In this document: positions 61,823-64,000 of the stretch, piece by piece
How positions within the stretch are numbered: the first letter of the stretch is position 1
Layout: the number at the start of each line of letters is the position of its first letter
Notes under the pieces: model-generated
The model's input: only the letters and a program-made list of their open reading frames with translations
Databases searched by the model: none
Told to the model about the DNA's origin: nothing
Translations under genes and position numbers: made by a program
NCBI RefSeq assembly: GCF_009469595.2
Contig: NZ_SSXV01000017.1
Coordinates: forward strand, 35,691 to 99,690
Origin: Thauera sp. 2A1
Lineage (GTDB): Bacteria; Pseudomonadota; Gammaproteobacteria; Burkholderiales; Rhodocyclaceae
Length of the DNA stretch: 64,000 nucleotides
Reading direction: 5' to 3'

Positions 61823-63019
61823 CTACCCCTTCACGCAAACCACCTGCTTCAAGGTATGCAGGATCTCGGTCAGGTCGCGCTGGTTGGCCATCACTTCGTC
61901 GATGTCCTTGTACGCGCCGGGGATCTCATCAACCACGCCCTTGTCCTTGCGGCAGATCACCCCTTCGGTCTGGCGTGCGAGATCGGCCTCGGTGAAGCGC
62001 TTGGTCGCCGCCGTGCGGCTCATGCGCCGGCCGGCGCCGTGCGCGCTGGAGCAGAAACTCTCCGCGTTGCCCTTGCCGCGCACGATGTAGCTGCGCGCGC
62101 CCATGCTGCCGGGGACGATGCCGAGCTCGCCTTGCCCCGCCCGGATCGCGCCCTTGCGCGTCACCCAGACATCGGCGCCGTAGTGGTGCTCGCGGGCGAC
62201 GTAGTTGTGGTGGCAGTTCACGGCTTCGGTCGTGACCGCAAACGGCGGCAGGTGGCGCGCCAGCCCCGCGAGCACGAGATCGAGCATCGCCTGGCGGTTG
62301 GCCATCGCGTATTCTTGCGCCCAATGCACCGCCTCGACGTAATCGGCGAAGTGCTCGCTGCCCTCGGCAAAGTAGGCCAGATCGCGATCAGGCAGGTGGA
62401 TCATGTGGCGCGCCATGTCCTTTCTCGCCAGCTCGATGAAGTACGTCGCGATGGCGTTGCCGATGCCACGGCTGCCCGAGTGCAGCATCACCCAGACCTG
62501 CTGTGATTCGTCCAGGCAGACCTCGATGAAGTGGTTGCCGCCCCCGAGCGTGCCCATCTGGTTCGCCCACTTCGAGAACTTGCCGAACGCCTTGAGCAAT
62601 TGCGGGTGACGCTCGGTCAGGGCCTTGAGGCCGGGCTCGAAGGGGCGCACCGCGTCGACCAGCACCTGGCCGTCCGCATGCTGGTCGCGGCCGACCGGCA
62701 CATCGCGGCTAATCTGGTCGAACACCTTCTTCAGCCGCTTCTCGTCGATGTCGTTCGCGGTGAGCGACAGGCGCGCGGCGACCATGCCGCAGCCGATATC
62801 GACCCCCACCGCCGCCGGGATGATCGCCTGGTGGGTGGCGATCACCGAGCCGATGGTCGCGCCGATGCCCAGATGCACGTCGGGCATGGCGGCCACGTGG
62901 TAGTGGATGAACGGCAGGCTCGCGATGTTGGCGAGCTGCGCCTTCGAGCCTTCATCGATGTCGTCGGTCCAGATCCTGACCGGTACGGCGCTGCCGTCGA
63001 GGACGGTCTTCACGGGCAT
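61823..63019 (-). CDS. rtcB: RtcB-family RNA ligase
   Basis: 398 residues. It joins RNA ends bearing 2',3'-cyclic or 3'-phosphate to 5'-OH ends, using GTP and Mn2+. Family motifs in order: MPDVHLGIGATIGSV (Asp47, His49), VGVDIGCGMVA (Asp74, Cys77), GTLGGGNHFIEV, LHSGSRGIGN, VNCHHNYV, VTRKGAIRAG, GSMGARSYIVRG and SSAHGAGRRMSR, where the last carries the guanylylated His. GGGAG lies 5 nt before the ATG. No archease or rtcA gene is seen; the operon continues with HNH and HD genes. Confidence 0.94.
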   Translation of the reverse strand: MPVKTVLDGSAVPVRIWTDDIDEGSKAQLANIASLPFIHYHVAAMPDVHLGIGATIGSVIATHQAIIPAAVGVDIGCGMVAARLSLTANDIDEKRLKKVFDQISRDVPVGRDQHADGQVLVDAVRPFEPGLKALTERHPQLLKAFGKFSKWANQMGTLGGGNHFIEVCLDESQQVWVMLHSGSRGIGNAIATYFIELARKDMARHMIHLPDRDLAYFAEGSEHFADYVEAVHWAQEYAMANRQAMLDLVLAGLARHLPPFAVTTEAVNCHHNYVAREHHYGADVWVTRKGAIRAGQGELGIVPGSMGARSYIVRGKGNAESFCSSAHGAGRRMSRTAATKRFTEADLARQTEGVICRKDKGVVDEIPGAYKDIDEVMANQRDLTEILHTLKQVVCVKG

Positions 63020-63322
63020 GACTGCTCCCTTACGTTTCCCTGCCTCTATCCAATGCCGACACCCGACTGTTCGAGCGCCGACGCCCCGTCCTGGAGCGCA
63101 AAGACGCAGTCGGGTGCCTGGGCATCCTGTTGCTTTGCGCGACGGTCATCGGTTTCGTGCTGCCGATGACGCTGCATCCCATGCTGTTGCCCAGCGTACC
63201 GCTGGGGGTCGGAGTGCTGGCGGAACGGGCGGTGGGATGTTTTCATCGGCGTGGGTAATGCGACGTCCGCGCAAGCAGAATTCTTCCGGGGACATCCAGT
63301 CTCTCGGTGAAAGGAGATCGCG

Positions 63323-63469
63323 ATGGAACAACACTCGAACTATGGTTCGAACTTGACATTATCCCCCTTCCGAATTCCGCCCCAAGAAATCAGCGGCGAT
63401 CAGCCCGATACAAACTCGCCGTATTCTGCAGCCTCACCCCGTGCGCGTTCACAGTCTTCCGTGTTCTAG
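63323..63469 (+). CDS. Small ORF with strong ribosome-binding site
   Basis: 48 residues: ATG at 63323 preceded by AAAGGAG at 7-8 nt. The product (starts MEQHSNYGSNLTLSPF, rich in Ser, Pro and Gln) has no known family. It may be a real small gene or the start of a gene destroyed by a frameshift. Confidence 0.3.
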   Translation: MEQHSNYGSNLTLSPFRIPPQEISGDQPDTNSPYSAASPRARSQSSVF

Positions 63470-63590
63470 GGCTTGATCCGCAGGGTCACAATCAAGGTGA
63501 CGGTAGGCATTTTCAAAACATGCCCATACTCCGCCAAACCGCGTCCCTTGTAGGACCGCGAGCATAGAGCGGGGCACTCCAACTCCTGAT

Positions 63591-63827
63591 CTACGTCGTG
63601 ATGAACCACGCCGTCCTCATCGACTGACTGGATGTTCTACCTTCGTAAAGTACGCGAGTTACGAAAGCCAACCAACGGCGACCGTAAGACTCAGCGCCCT
63701 TAGCGAGAAGGGCATGAAAAACATTTGTCATGGCGTCAAGAACGTCCCGTAACTCACGCTTCTTAAAAACCGTTTCGAAGCGCGTATGCCCGGGGGTACC
63801 CGGCACTCGCGCTCCCGGTCTCCACAA
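63591..63827 (-). CDS. Short ORF, unknown
   Basis: 78 residues. The central part (FKKRELRDVLDAMTNVFHAL, then LAKGAESYGRRWLAFVTRVLY) could be a helical protein, and its codon use is not a mirror of another gene. No family recognised; it may be a remnant. Confidence 0.25.
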   Translation of the reverse strand: MWRPGARVPGTPGHTRFETVFKKRELRDVLDAMTNVFHALLAKGAESYGRRWLAFVTRVLYEGRTSSQSMRTAWFITT

Positions 63828-63903
63828 GAGGTTGCTCCCGAGTTCGACAGTTACGCTCGTAAGTAATTGTTTTTGCTAGAGCGCACTTTCAAAAATGCCA
63901 CTA

Positions 63904-63932
63904 CAGCAGCGCCAACTACTCCGGCGCTGCTG
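63904..63932. terminator. Hairpin around the stop codon of the last gene
   Basis: CAGCAGCGCC and GGCGCTGCTG pair perfectly over 10 bp around a 9-nt loop that holds the stop codon of the minus-strand gene. On that strand ATTTTTG follows 11 nt beyond the stem. Likely a terminator. Confidence 0.55.
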
Positions 63933-64000
63933 GCTTTGCTATCCCCAAGGCATGAAGCACCTCGTTCTGTTCCGTGCTGAGCGTCGACACCCCCGCGACC
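63916..64000 (-). CDS. C-terminal end of an unidentified gene (5' end outside window)
   Basis: 28 codons up to the TAG at 63916-63918 read VAGVSTLSTEQNEVLHALGI and on to KPAAPE. This looks like a real protein end, perhaps of a transposase, but the piece is too short to name. The hairpin over its stop supports a true gene end. Confidence 0.4.
   Translation of the reverse strand, partial: VAGVSTLSTEQNEVLHALGIAKPAAPE

Larger units (their letters stand above)
63020..63915. other. Gene-poor tail of the window with small ORFs
   Basis: Apart from the two short ORFs listed separately nothing convincing is seen. From 63020 to about 63245 a plus-strand frame without a good start codes for a hydrophobic stretch (LGILLLCATVIGFVLPM), perhaps a membrane-protein remnant. 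From about 63250 the GC content falls and no coding bias is visible, as in decayed mobile DNA. Confidence 0.45.

Overview
The window looks like a chromosomal stretch of a high-GC betaproteobacterium, most likely from the Rhodocyclales (Azoarcus/Thauera relatives). The support is the gene order rpsB-tsf-pyrH-frr-uppS-cdsA-dxr-rseP-bamA-skp-lpxD-fabZ-lpxA-lpxB-rnhB, the hopanoid genes hpnCDE, the betaproteobacterial style of the proteins and the strong third-position GC. The genus is an inference; no 16S rRNA is present.

Layout. 1-6585: the end of zipA, then ligA, galU, typA (minus) and a methylthioinosine/purine phosphorylase. 6604-24323: one compact minus-strand transcription unit of about 17.7 kb, with most neighbours overlapping or within about 60 nt. 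It starts with a Flp pilin and continues with an apolipoprotein N-acyltransferase paralogue, TadG/TadE-type pseudopilins, CpaB, a secretin, an FHA-CpaF ATPase fusion, TadB, TadC, a DUF192 protein and another TadE-type protein. It ends with a 1720-residue RHS protein whose C-terminus is a DUF2235/Tle1-like phospholipase, followed by a small lipoprotein that looks like its immunity partner. This joining of a Tad pilus to a polymorphic toxin is the most interesting part of the window. 24497-28426: a YqhA-family membrane protein, glnD and map. 28667-44577: the large plus-strand translation / isoprenoid / outer-membrane-assembly / lipid A cluster, ending in rnhB, an RNA methyltransferase and yaaA. 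44586-45716: an M14 carboxypeptidase. 45823-48825: hpnE-hpnD-hpnC (minus; squalene synthesis for hopanoids). 48944-53360: an AttEFGH-like ABC exporter with a lipocalin/CrtC-like protein. 53451-55849: rfbD and manC for cell-surface sugars. 55878-55962: tRNA-Leu(UAG).

From 56108 on the region is a patchwork. A 3' remnant of the electron-transfer-flavoprotein:ubiquinone oxidoreductase gene (its Fe-S tail) is cut off at about 56250 and joined to lower-GC foreign DNA. That DNA carries a KfrA-like coiled-coil DNA-binding protein and a divergent tyrosine recombinase, with clear operator palindromes between them. Next come an XRE regulator facing a PD-(D/E)XK-like DUF2726 protein (a candidate defence pair) and a minus-strand operon rtcB-HNH-HD (RNA ligase, HNH nuclease-like protein, HD phosphohydrolase). 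The last kilobase holds only small ORFs, remnants and the end of one unidentified minus-strand gene.

How the parts work together: the housekeeping blocks are conventional. Two accessory systems stand out: (i) the Tad-RHS-phospholipase-lipoprotein operon, which looks like a surface appendage or secretion machine with its own lipoprotein acyltransferase and a toxic cargo; (ii) the integrase island in the etfD tail, with nuclease and RNA-repair genes.
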